A DNA stretch of 5,444 nt, from assembly GCA_036501345.1 (NCBI GenBank), contig DASYAN010000323.1, forward strand, positions 1 through 5,444. Reading direction: 5' to 3'. Below the pieces are notes generated by a model. That model saw only the letters and a list, made by a program, of their open reading frames with translations, did not search any database and was not told the DNA's origin. Shown here piece by piece: positions 1-4,818 of the stretch. This DNA comes from DASYAN01 sp036501345. GTDB lineage: Bacteria > Chloroflexota > Ktedonobacteria > Ktedonobacterales > Ktedonobacteraceae. A program made the translations under genes and the position numbers. How positions within the stretch are numbered: position 1 is the stretch's first letter; every line of letters starts with the position of its first letter.

Positions 1-6
1 TCCTCT
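1..6 (-). promoter_or_regulatory. Shine-Dalgarno site, probably of rplL
   Basis: The minus strand ends with AGAGGA, 12 nt after the rplJ stop codon. The same hexamer serves as ribosome binding site for nusG in this window. In bacteria rplJ is nearly always followed by rplL, so this is probably the start of the rplL translation signal. The gene itself lies outside the window, so the assignment is inferred from conserved order. Confidence 0.4.
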
Positions 7-18
7 TTCTTTCTATGG

Positions 19-555
19 TTACTCAGCGGCTTCTCCGCTGTTCAGTTGTTCTGCGCGTGCTTGTAGTACATAACAAAGATCACGCAATGGAGCAGTAAGT
101 GTGCTATAGATATTGGTCAGCGGCGCTTGCAAAATACCGACAACTTCGGCTTTGGCCTGATTCTTCCCACCGGAGATCTTTGAGAGATCTTCGACTTGTT
201 TTTGGCTCAGTGTGCGACTGCCAAGGATAGCAGATTTGATGGTGACGATCTTGGAAGTGCGGACATAGTCGGCTACTGCCTTGACTGCGTCAACCTCGTC
301 TGCATAGCCAAAAGCTACAGTAGTCTGACCATCAAACAGTTTTCGGTCCAAGCTCATTTCGTTGCGCTCAGACGCAATACGTAGAAGTGTATTCTTGACG
401 ACCTGTAGGTCAATTTTGGCAGCACGTAGCTTGCCTCGGAAGTCATTCATACCCTTGACGTTCAAACCCTGTGTCTGTACCAGGATTGCGATGGTTGAAC
501 GACCAAGTTTATCTGTTAACTCCTCGATCTTTTCTGCTTTTGCTTGTGTTGGCAT
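19..555 (-). CDS. rplJ: 50S ribosomal protein uL10 (L10)
   Basis: uL10 anchors the L7/L12 stalk to 23S rRNA and so supports recruitment of translational GTPases. The product is 178 aa, normal for bacterial L10. The N-terminal rRNA-binding domain (about residues 1-130) contains the family segment VVKNTLLRIA (52-61) and the stretch TTVAFGYADEVDAVK (78-92). A C-terminal helix (about 135-172, ILQAPLTNIYSTLTAPLRDL) is the usual platform for L7/L12 dimers. The ATG at 555 is chosen because the Shine-Dalgarno AAGGAGG (566-572) lies 10 nt upstream. An in-frame TTG at 579 would place that site inside the coding region. Expression is probably autoregulated through the attenuator leader just upstream (594-776). 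rplL should follow. Function is certain from sequence similarity; regulation is inferred. Confidence 0.97.
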   Translation of the reverse strand: MPTQAKAEKIEELTDKLGRSTIAILVQTQGLNVKGMNDFRGKLRAAKIDLQVVKNTLLRIASERNEMSLDRKLFDGQTTVAFGYADEVDAVKAVADYVRTSKIVTIKSAILGSRTLSQKQVEDLSKISGGKNQAKAEVVGILQAPLTNIYSTLTAPLRDLCYVLQARAEQLNSGEAAE

Positions 556-565
556 TAAACATTTT

Positions 566-572
566 CCTCCTT
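566..572 (-). promoter_or_regulatory. Shine-Dalgarno site of rplJ
   Basis: AAGGAGG is a near-complete complement of the 16S 3' end and lies 10 nt before the ATG at 555. It fixes the rplJ start and excludes the longer TTG-initiated frame. An out-of-frame ATG at 562 is only 3 nt from this site and is probably not used. Confidence 0.85.
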
Positions 573-593
573 TCCTCAAGTAATTCGTGCAAC

Positions 594-620
594 AAAAAAG
601 CCTTCGATTTCACCGAAGGC
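594..620 (-). terminator. Intrinsic terminator (attenuator) in the rplJ leader
   Basis: A perfect 7-bp stem, GCCTTCG (620-614) with CGAAGGC (606-600), closes a 7-nt loop and is followed at once by six T residues (599-594). This is a textbook Rho-independent terminator, but it lies upstream of rplJ, 39 nt before its start codon, so it acts as a leader attenuator and not as an operon end. Its 5' arm can pair instead with an upstream segment (744-752), giving an antiterminated form. Confidence 0.88.
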
Positions 621-776
621 CCGAGAGAAGCACTATCCAAGTACGCATGCTACAGCATAGAGCATGCTACTGAACAGTTATCCCCTCGGCAAGTCGACAC
701 ATTGTGTATGTATCGCTTAGACGCTTGATGGCATACTTGCTGTCTTCGGTGATAGACAGGATGATAAGTGTTGTTG
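610..776 (-). ncRNA. L10-type leader RNA controlling rplJ(L)
   Basis: This is the untranslated leader between the internal promoter and the attenuator. Several mutually consistent helices can be read. The segment TCACCGAAG (752-744) is a 9-bp perfect complement of CTTCGGTGA (618-610), which includes most of the terminator 5' arm: this is the antiterminator. Nested inside it, CAAGTATGC (739-731) pairs with GCGTACTTG (646-638), 9 bp with one G-U. A competing 5' hairpin (740-759) has stem CTGTCT/AGACAG and shows most of the antiterminator arm in its loop. Another hairpin joins 664-670 and 645-651. In B. subtilis the L10(L12)4 complex binds such a leader and favours termination. By position and architecture this is probably the same class, though the exact protein-binding motif was not confirmed. 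Confidence 0.72.
645..670 (-). repeat. Hairpin / 9-nt repeat inside the rplJ leader
   Basis: GTAGCATGC occurs twice (670-662 and 653-645 on the minus strand). Because GCATGC is self-complementary, the copies also form a 7-bp hairpin (GCATGCT with AGCATGC, 9-nt loop), extendable by GTA/TAC across a one-base bulge. It competes with the 9-bp helix 731-739/638-646 and could be a switching element or part of the ribosomal protein binding site. Confidence 0.55.
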
Positions 777-782
777 CGACTT

Positions 783-811
783 ATTATACACCAATTGCGT
801 GTAGGATGCAA
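783..811 (-). promoter_or_regulatory. Sigma70-type promoter for rplJ(L)
   Basis: A -35 box TTGCAT (806-811) and a perfect -10 box TATAAT (783-788) are separated by exactly 17 nt. The -35 box begins 2 nt after the rplA stop codon. Initiation would fall near position 776, giving a leader of about 220 nt before rplJ. This lets rplJL be expressed separately from, and more strongly than, the upstream rplKA genes, as in other bacteria that need extra L7/L12. Confidence 0.85.
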
Positions 812-812
812 T

Positions 813-1526
813 CTATGCTAATGGCTTGAGTGCCAGTGCCGATGGGACATCCAGTCTCACGCTAGGTGACATGGTAGACGAGAGCACTACGCTCTTGACA
901 TAGGTTCCTTTGGCTCCAGATGGACGAGCACGTGACACTGCATCAACGACTGCAGTGATATTCGCCAGCAGTGCCTCTTCGCTGAACGAGATTTTGCCAG
1001 CTGGAACGTGCAAGAGAGATGTCTTATCCATTCTGAATTCGACGCGACCAGCTTTGACTTCACGAATGGTCTTGGTAATATCAAAGGTGATTGTACCTGC
1101 TTTGGGACTGGGCATCAAGCCGCGTGGTCCCAATTTTTTACCAAGACGGCCAACCTTGCCCATGACATCTGGAGTAGCAATGGCGATATCGAAGCCGAAC
1201 CAATCGCCTTCAATCTGCTTAATAATATCATCGAGGCCGACGAAATCTGCACCAGCGGCCTCGGCTTCCACTGCTTTCTCACCCTGGGCTAAGACCAGTA
1301 CTTTTACCTCTTTACCGGTACCTTCGGGTAACATAGCAACGCCACGCACTTGCTGGTCCGCGTGACGATAGTCCACACCGAGCTTGATATGAATCTCGAC
1401 TGTGGGATCGAACTTTGTAAAGCTGATTTTTTTGAGGAGTGAAACAGCTTCCTGGGGTTCATAGAGCTTGGTGGAATCGACGAGTTTCGCCGCCTCCAAA
1501 TATTTCTTTCCGTGTGCTTTTTTCAT
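813..1526 (-). CDS. rplA: 50S ribosomal protein uL1 (L1)
   Basis: uL1 forms the mobile L1 stalk of the large subunit, which contacts the E-site tRNA and aids its release. In many bacteria it also represses its own operon by binding mRNA. The product is 237 aa, close to the usual 230-235. The L1 signature GRLGKKLGPRGLMPSPKAGT occupies residues 127-146. The split rRNA-binding domain I is seen in KFDPTVEIHIKLGVD (38-52) and in the C-terminal segment GTYVKSVVLSSTMSPSVRLD (207-226). The ATG at 1526 follows AAGGAGG (1536-1542) by 9 nt. rplK lies 49 nt upstream, so the two are almost surely co-transcribed. The Shine-Dalgarno can be partly masked by a small hairpin (1536-1546), which hints at coupling to rplK translation. 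Confidence 0.97.
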   Translation of the reverse strand: MKKAHGKKYLEAAKLVDSTKLYEPQEAVSLLKKISFTKFDPTVEIHIKLGVDYRHADQQVRGVAMLPEGTGKEVKVLVLAQGEKAVEAEAAGADFVGLDDIIKQIEGDWFGFDIAIATPDVMGKVGRLGKKLGPRGLMPSPKAGTITFDITKTIREVKAGRVEFRMDKTSLLHVPAGKISFSEEALLANITAVVDAVSRARPSGAKGTYVKSVVLSSTMSPSVRLDVPSALALKPLA

Positions 1527-1535
1527 TTTTTATGC

Positions 1536-1546
1536 CCTCCTTGAGG
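1536..1546 (-). promoter_or_regulatory. rplA Shine-Dalgarno within a small hairpin
   Basis: AAGGAGG (1542-1536) is the rplA ribosome binding site. The immediately preceding CCTC (1546-1543) can pair with its GAGG (1539-1536) over a 3-nt loop. Four base pairs are weak alone, but would partly hide the site unless ribosomes finishing rplK open it. The binding site is clear; the masking role is a guess. Confidence 0.5.
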
Positions 1547-1575
1547 CAATAACCGCAGTGACTTTCGGGCAGAGG

Positions 1576-1998
1576 CTATTCGATGGTAATACCCATACTA
1601 CGAGCAGTACCTTCAATAGTTCTTTCAGCGGCCTCAATACTATTAACGTTGAGATCCTTTAGTTTAAGTTCGGCGATCTCACGTAGTTTTGCACGGTTGA
1701 TTGAGCCAACTTTGGTCTTATTGGGTGTGGCTGACCCCTTCTGGCCACCGATAGCTGACTTCAGCAGGTCGGGGACTGGTGGTGTTTTGGTAACAAATGT
1801 AAATGAACGATCTTCGTAGATAGTAATTTCAGCTGGAATGACCATTCCAACCTGCTCAGCGGTACGAGCATTGTATTCCTTACAAAACATCATTAAGTTG
1901 ATGCCGTGAGGTCCAAGCGCGGTACCGATTGGGGGGGCAGGCGTTGCCTTCCCTGCTGGTATCTGTAGTTTGACTACAGTTTTAATACGCTTTGCCAT
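1576..1998 (-). CDS. rplK: 50S ribosomal protein uL11 (L11)
   Basis: uL11 binds the GTPase-associated region of 23S rRNA at the base of the stalk. It takes part in factor-dependent GTP hydrolysis, in the stringent response through RelA, and in thiostrepton sensitivity. The product is 140 aa, the standard length. The N-terminal domain has the proline-rich GKATPAPPIGTALGPHGIN (16-34), with prolines 20, 22 and 23 at the position of the thiopeptide-binding helix. The C-terminal rRNA-binding domain holds KTKVGSINRAKLREIAELK (94-112) and the family ending IEAAERTIEGTARSMGITI (121-139). The ATG at 1998 is chosen because GAGGAG (2006-2011) lies 7 nt upstream. A TTG-initiated frame from 2013 would overlap that site. 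nusG ends 36 nt upstream. Confidence 0.97.
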   Translation of the reverse strand: MAKRIKTVVKLQIPAGKATPAPPIGTALGPHGINLMMFCKEYNARTAEQVGMVIPAEITIYEDRSFTFVTKTPPVPDLLKSAIGGQKGSATPNKTKVGSINRAKLREIAELKLKDLNVNSIEAAERTIEGTARSMGITIE

Positions 1999-2005
1999 TT
2001 CCAAA

Positions 2006-2011
2006 CTCCTC
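2006..2011 (-). promoter_or_regulatory. Shine-Dalgarno site of rplK
   Basis: GAGGAG stands 7 nt before the ATG at 1998 and decides the rplK start. A run of seven T residues comes directly before it, in the short gap after the nusG palindrome. Confidence 0.8.
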
Positions 2012-2034
2012 AAAAAAACTAGGTTATTGATAAA

Positions 2035-2064
2035 TTAGATTTTCTCCACCTGGAGAAAATCTAA
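2035..2064 (-). repeat. 30-bp inverted repeat spanning the nusG stop codon
   Basis: Positions 2035-2048 and 2051-2064 are perfect reverse complements over all 14 bases, with only two bases between. In the mRNA this gives a 13-bp stem with an AGGU tetraloop. It is made of the last nine sense codons of nusG (residues L180 to I188) plus the TAA stop. The T run that follows is not adjacent: seven T residues begin about 16 nt downstream, just before the rplK ribosome binding site. It is therefore not a canonical terminator. An RNase III or pausing site, or a control of rplK translation, are possible. Confidence 0.85.
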
Positions 2065-2601
2065 GACGACTGGGGTCTCGCGACCGAAGAATGAAACAAG
2101 GACAGTCACCTTATTACGGTCCTGGTTAATATCGTTGACTGTGCCGATAAACTCAGTGAATGGACCATCTATCACACGTACGCTCTGGCCTTTTGCAAAG
2201 CTTACCTTGGTCTTGGGCTTCTCCGTCTCTTGGGTGACCTGTTTTAGAATAGTTTTGACTTCATGTTCCTCCAAAGGAACGGGACGTGTCCCAGAACCAA
2301 CAAAGCTTGTGACACCAGGTGTGTTACGAACGACATACCAAGCTTCATCGCTCATAATCATCTCAACCAGCACATAGCCGGGAAAGACCTTGCGTTGGAC
2401 CGTACGTCGCTGACCCTGCTTAATCTCCACCTCTTCTTCCATAGGAACGATGATACGGAAAATCTTGTTGCGCATATCCATTGATGCGACACGAGCTTCG
2501 AGGTGGCTTTTAACCTTATTTTCATAGCCTGAATATGTGTGGATAGCAAACCAAGCACGCTCATCGGGCTCATTATTCTGGATAGTACGTTCGGTAACCA
2601 C
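2035..2601 (-). CDS. nusG: Transcription elongation/antitermination factor NusG
   Basis: NusG binds RNA polymerase at the clamp and bridges it to Rho, to S10 of the leading ribosome or to antitermination complexes. The product is 188 aa from the chosen start. The NGN domain covers about residues 16-105 (WFAIHTYSGYENKV at 17-30, FPGYVLVEM at 73-81, VRNTPGVTSFVG at 91-102). A linker leads to the C-terminal KOW domain with GQSVRVIDGPFTEFIGTV (138-155), ending in VEKI. The start is a GTG at 2601 because AGAGGA (2608-2613) lies 6 nt before it. A GTG at 2625 would put that site inside the gene and add eight non-conserved residues. secE ends 36 nt upstream. The final codons form a long inverted repeat (2035-2064). 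Confidence 0.97.
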   Translation of the reverse strand: MVTERTIQNNEPDERAWFAIHTYSGYENKVKSHLEARVASMDMRNKIFRIIVPMEEEVEIKQGQRRTVQRKVFPGYVLVEMIMSDEAWYVVRNTPGVTSFVGSGTRPVPLEEHEVKTILKQVTQETEKPKTKVSFAKGQSVRVIDGPFTEFIGTVNDINQDRNKVTVLVSFFGRETPVVLDFLQVEKI

Positions 2602-2607
2602 GGTATT

Positions 2608-2613
2608 TCCTCT
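2608..2613 (-). promoter_or_regulatory. Shine-Dalgarno site of nusG
   Basis: AGAGGA is placed 6 nt before the GTG at 2601, and it is the reason for choosing that non-ATG start over the GTG at 2625. Confidence 0.75.
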
Positions 2614-2637
2614 TAATATTTCCACGCGACGAAGCTA

Positions 2638-3135
2638 CTACTGCCAAGACTTTGTAACAATAAAAATGAAGAGCTCGTGCAGCCCGTAGTCCGCTAGAGC
2701 AATAATGCCACCGATGACAGCAGAAAGAGCAATGACCACCATGGTCATGTTCCTGGCTTCTTTGAGGGTTGGCCATGTTACCTTATGACGGAGTTCATAA
2801 TAAGCGTCATAGGTAAAACGCCCTACGGCATTGTTGCGCCAGCGCGGGGGAGCCTTTGTCTCTCGCCGTGAGGCTGTCTTTGTTTCCTGCCGGGACTGAC
2901 GACGTGCCTCACGAGCTGGGGCTTTGACGCCCTTTACAGGTATAGGCTCACGGTGATCCTCAGATGCTAGAGCTTTGGCGCTCTTTGCTGGCGCAGGCTT
3001 ATCGAGCTCTTGATCTTCAAGAGCTGGGGCTTCGACGCTTTTCTCTGCTTGCGCTTGCTTCCTACTAGGGGTTTTCAGCGCAGCCGTTTGACTCCGTTGG
3101 GAGTTTTTCTTTCTGTCAGCCATATGCTTTGCCAC
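2638..3135 (-). CDS. secE: Preprotein translocase subunit SecE with long N-terminal extension
   Basis: SecE clamps the SecY channel and is essential for protein export across the cytoplasmic membrane. The product is about 165 aa, whereas minimal single-span SecE is about 60-80 aa. The conserved core is the last 65 residues: an amphipathic helix with YELRHKVTWPTLKEA (about 113-127), then one membrane span MTMVVIALSAVIGGIIALADYGL (about 130-152). The first 100 residues are hydrophilic, rich in Ala, Lys, Arg, Glu and Pro, and contain internal repeats, so they are probably a disordered cytosolic tail. GTG at 3135 is preferred because AGAAAGG (3142-3148) is 6 nt upstream. TTG at 3141 touches that site, and ATG at 3123 is 18 nt away. 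nusG follows after 36 nt. Identity is firm from the core motif and from the position between rpmG and nusG; the exact start is less sure. Confidence 0.93.
   Translation of the reverse strand: MAKHMADRKKNSQRSQTAALKTPSRKQAQAEKSVEAPALEDQELDKPAPAKSAKALASEDHREPIPVKGVKAPAREARRQSRQETKTASRRETKAPPRWRNNAVGRFTYDAYYELRHKVTWPTLKEARNMTMVVIALSAVIGGIIALADYGLHELFIFIVTKSWQ
2913..3038 (-). repeat. In-frame degenerate repeats in the SecE N-terminal tail
   Basis: An 18-nt word (3021-3038 and 2913-2930) recurs with one mismatch exactly 108 nt (36 codons) apart, encoding SVEAPALE and GVKAPARE. A weaker copy between them encodes SAKALASE. Just beyond, RQETKTAS and RRETKAPP form a tandem 8-residue repeat. The tail therefore grew at least partly by duplication of short segments. 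Confidence 0.6.
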
Positions 3136-3194
3136 ACTCAACCTTTCTGATCAGCAATTGATCGCCCCGGTCTCCATGTACAGATACAATGCCT

Positions 3195-3222
3195 CTTATA
3201 ACAAAACACTATACAAAAACAA
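3195..3222 (-). promoter_or_regulatory. Possible promoter for secE-nusG-rplKA
   Basis: TTGTTT (3217-3222) and TATAAG (3195-3200) are spaced by 16 nt in the AT-rich gap between rpmG and secE, 60 nt before the secE start. Both boxes are imperfect but lie in a suitable non-coding place. Read-through from the tuf/rpmG transcript is an alternative supply. Confidence 0.35.
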
Positions 3223-3277
3223 CGGTGGCGCGTCTACCACTTCGTAGTTATTCGCACACAAGGTCGTATTTATGCTA

Positions 3278-3445
3278 CTATTTAGTTTCACGGTGTGGCA
3301 CATGTTGTCGACAGGTATTGCAAAACTTCCTTAGTTCAAGGCGTTCAGCATTGTTTTTCTTATTTTTTGAAGTGGCATAGTTGCGGTTTTTGCAAGTTGT
3401 GCAAGCTAACGTTACCACAATACGATTTTCTTTGCCCTTGGCCAT
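3278..3445 (-). CDS. rpmG: 50S ribosomal protein bL33 (L33)
   Basis: bL33 is a small large-subunit protein near the E site. The frame of 55 codons begins MAKGKENRIVVTLACTTCKN and ends CNTCRQHVPHRETK, typical in length and composition for the family. Four cysteines in two CxxC pairs (residues 15, 18, 42, 45) should bind zinc, so this is the zinc-containing (C+) form and not the zinc-free paralogue induced on zinc starvation. The ATG at 3445 follows GGGAG by 5 nt. The gene lies between tuf and secE, its usual place. A tRNA-Trp often found next to it in other bacteria is absent. It is preceded by two hairpins (3465-3490 and 3519-3556). Confidence 0.95.
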   Translation of the reverse strand: MAKGKENRIVVTLACTTCKNRNYATSKNKKNNAERLELRKFCNTCRQHVPHRETK

Positions 3446-3464
3446 GTTTTTCTCCCTTAACGTT

Positions 3465-3490
3465 CTGAGCTTGGCTTGTTGCCTGCTCAG
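3465..3490 (-). other. Hairpin in the rpmG leader
   Basis: CTGAGC (3490-3485) pairs with GCTCAG (3470-3465), then GGC with GCC inside a small asymmetric internal loop, closing a 5-nt AACAA loop. It ends 19 nt before the rpmG start codon, just upstream of the ribosome binding site. No T run follows, so it is not a terminator. Confidence 0.55.
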
Positions 3491-3518
3491 GAAGTTGCTG
3501 AATGGTTATCGATGAGAA

Positions 3519-3556
3519 CGCAGAAGCGAACATATATATCTATGTTTACTTCTGCG
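3519..3556 (-). other. Imperfect 38-nt inverted repeat between tuf and rpmG
   Basis: CGCAGAAG (3556-3549) pairs with CTTCTGCG (3526-3519), then after a 2x2 internal loop AACATA pairs with TATGTT, closing a GATATA loop: 14 bp in all. It begins 20 nt past the tuf stop. Neither strand has a following T run, so it is not a standard intrinsic terminator. A 3'-end stabiliser or processing site separating abundant tuf mRNA from the downstream genes is the likeliest role, and a protein operator is possible because it overlaps a candidate promoter. Confidence 0.6.
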
Positions 3557-3571
3557 CCCACTCTTTGTCAA
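3548..3571 (-). promoter_or_regulatory. Weak candidate promoter after tuf
   Basis: A perfect -35 hexamer TTGACA (3566-3571) lies 4 nt beyond the tuf stop codon. The -10 position at 17-nt spacing is TAAACA (3543-3548), only half matching consensus and lying inside the inverted repeat. It could drive rpmG-secE-nusG under regulation, or be chance. Confidence 0.25.
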
Positions 3572-3575
3572 GTCT

Positions 3576-4781
3576 TTAGCTAAGCACATTGGTACAGATG
3601 CCAGCGCCAACGGTGCGCCCGCCTTCGCGTATGGCAAACTTCACGCCTTCTTCCATAGCGACTGGCTGGATCAGCTCGACGGTCATTTCAATGTTGTCGC
3701 CAGGCATGACCATTTCTACTCCTTCTGGCAGCTTGATCGACCCGGTCACGTCCGTTGTTCGGACATAGAACTGGGGACGATAGCCGTTGAAGAAGGGAGT
3801 ATGACGACCACCCTCTTCCTTGGAGAGCACATAGACCTGAGCTTTGAAGGTAGCGTGTGGCTTAATCGAACCAGGCTTTGCCAACACTTGTCCACGATCA
3901 ATCTCGGCACGTTCAATACCGCGCATCAAGCAGCCCACGTTATCACCGGCCAACCCTTGATCGAGCGTCTTCTGGAACATTTCCACACCCGTGACCACGA
4001 CCGTGCGGACCGCTTCAGACATGCCCACGATTTCGACACTGTCACCGACTTTGACGATTCCACGCTCGATACGACCGGTAGCCACGGTTCCACGTCCTTT
4101 GATACCAAAGACGTCTTCTACTGGCATCAGGAAAGGCCGATCGGTGGCTCGTGGTGGGGTCGGGATGTAAGAGTCTACCGCATCCATCAGTTCCCAGATG
4201 CACTTGGCATCGGGATCGTTGCGGGAAAGATCGCCGGTGCTTTCCAGCGCCTTGAGGGCAGATCCACGAATGACAGGGACGTCATCGCCGGGGAATTGAT
4301 ACTTGGAGAGCAGTTCACGCACTTCCAACTCCACCAGTTCGAGCAGCTCTTCATCTTCCATCATGTCGACCTTATTGAGGAAGACCACCATTGCAGGTAC
4401 TTCCACCTGACGAGCTAGCAGCACGTGCTCACGTGTCTGAGGCATAGGACCATCGGGAGCACTCACCACTAGGATCGCACCATCCATTTGAGCGGCACCT
4501 GTGATCATATTCTTAATGTAGTCGGCATGACCAGGGCAGTCCACGTGGGCATAGTGGCGTTTTTCGGTCTCGTATTCCAAGTGAGCAATGGCGATGGTGA
4601 TGCCACGTTCGCGTTCTTCTGGAGCTTTATCGATCTGGTCGAACGCCGTATATTTGGCAAGCTGAGCTGTCGCCAGCACTTTGGTGATGGCTGCTGTCAG
4701 GGTCGTCTTGCCATGGTCGATGTGTCCAATCGTTCCGACGTTCACGTGCGGCTTTGTCCGCTCAAACTTCTTCTTAGCCAT
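3576..4781 (-). CDS. tuf: Translation elongation factor Tu (EF-Tu)
   Basis: EF-Tu delivers aminoacyl-tRNA to the ribosomal A site as a ternary complex with GTP. The product is complete at 401 aa. The GTPase domain shows the P-loop GHIDHGKT (19-26), switch I RGITI (59-63), DCPGH (81-85) with the catalytic histidine at 85, NKVD (136-139) and SAL (174-176). Domains 2 and 3 follow, with GIKGRGTVATGRIERG, the tRNA-contact stretch GGRHTPFFNGYRPQFY and the terminal REGGRTVGAG. Switch I reads ITIAIAHLEYE, and an insert follows SALKALE (about 180-192); I recall both in Chloroflexus EF-Tu. The ATG at 4781 is the only good start, but no strong Shine-Dalgarno precedes it. tRNA-Thr and tRNA-Tyr lie upstream with a consensus promoter and no terminator seen between, so co-transcription is likely. 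rpmG follows after 130 nt. Confidence 0.98.
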   Translation of the reverse strand: MAKKKFERTKPHVNVGTIGHIDHGKTTLTAAITKVLATAQLAKYTAFDQIDKAPEERERGITIAIAHLEYETEKRHYAHVDCPGHADYIKNMITGAAQMDGAILVVSAPDGPMPQTREHVLLARQVEVPAMVVFLNKVDMMEDEELLELVELEVRELLSKYQFPGDDVPVIRGSALKALESTGDLSRNDPDAKCIWELMDAVDSYIPTPPRATDRPFLMPVEDVFGIKGRGTVATGRIERGIVKVGDSVEIVGMSEAVRTVVVTGVEMFQKTLDQGLAGDNVGCLMRGIERAEIDRGQVLAKPGSIKPHATFKAQVYVLSKEEGGRHTPFFNGYRPQFYVRTTDVTGSIKLPEGVEMVMPGDNIEMTVELIQPVAMEEGVKFAIREGGRTVGAGICTNVLS

Positions 4782-4818
4782 TTGTTTTTAATCCCGTATT
4801 GTTTTCAATCCCGTATTG
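4782..4818 (-). repeat. Tandem 17-bp direct repeat before tuf
   Basis: Positions 4784-4800 and 4801-4817 are adjacent copies differing at one base of 17; each carries AATACGGGATT followed by an A-rich run on the minus strand. The second copy reaches to within 3 nt of the tuf start codon. Each contains GGGAT, the only purine-rich candidate for ribosome binding here, so the duplication places two weak sites in series. Confidence 0.8.

Noticed and set aside
509..562. 18-codon out-of-frame reading frame starting at an ATG just before the rplJ start
   Set aside because: Its ATG is only 3 nt from the Shine-Dalgarno, it overlaps rplJ, and the peptide shows no family feature; rplJ has a better-placed ATG.
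910..1365. 151-aa plus-strand frame opposite rplA
   Set aside because: It is antisense to a full-length L1 gene and has no recognisable motif or leader.
3195..3222. Zur-type operator near rpmG
   Set aside because: bL33 here has both CxxC pairs (zinc form), and I see no long palindrome of the Zur box type around it.
3146..3277. Possible tRNA-Trp between rpmG and secE, as found in many bacteria
   Set aside because: No T-arm (GGTTCGAATCC-like) or CCA anticodon stem-loop can be read in this gap; only a weak GTGG/CCAC stem and a promoter-like pair are present.
3801..4418. 205-aa plus-strand frame opposite tuf
   Set aside because: It is an antisense shadow of a strongly conserved gene; its length follows from EF-Tu codon bias, and its His/Asp-rich composition is typical of such shadows.
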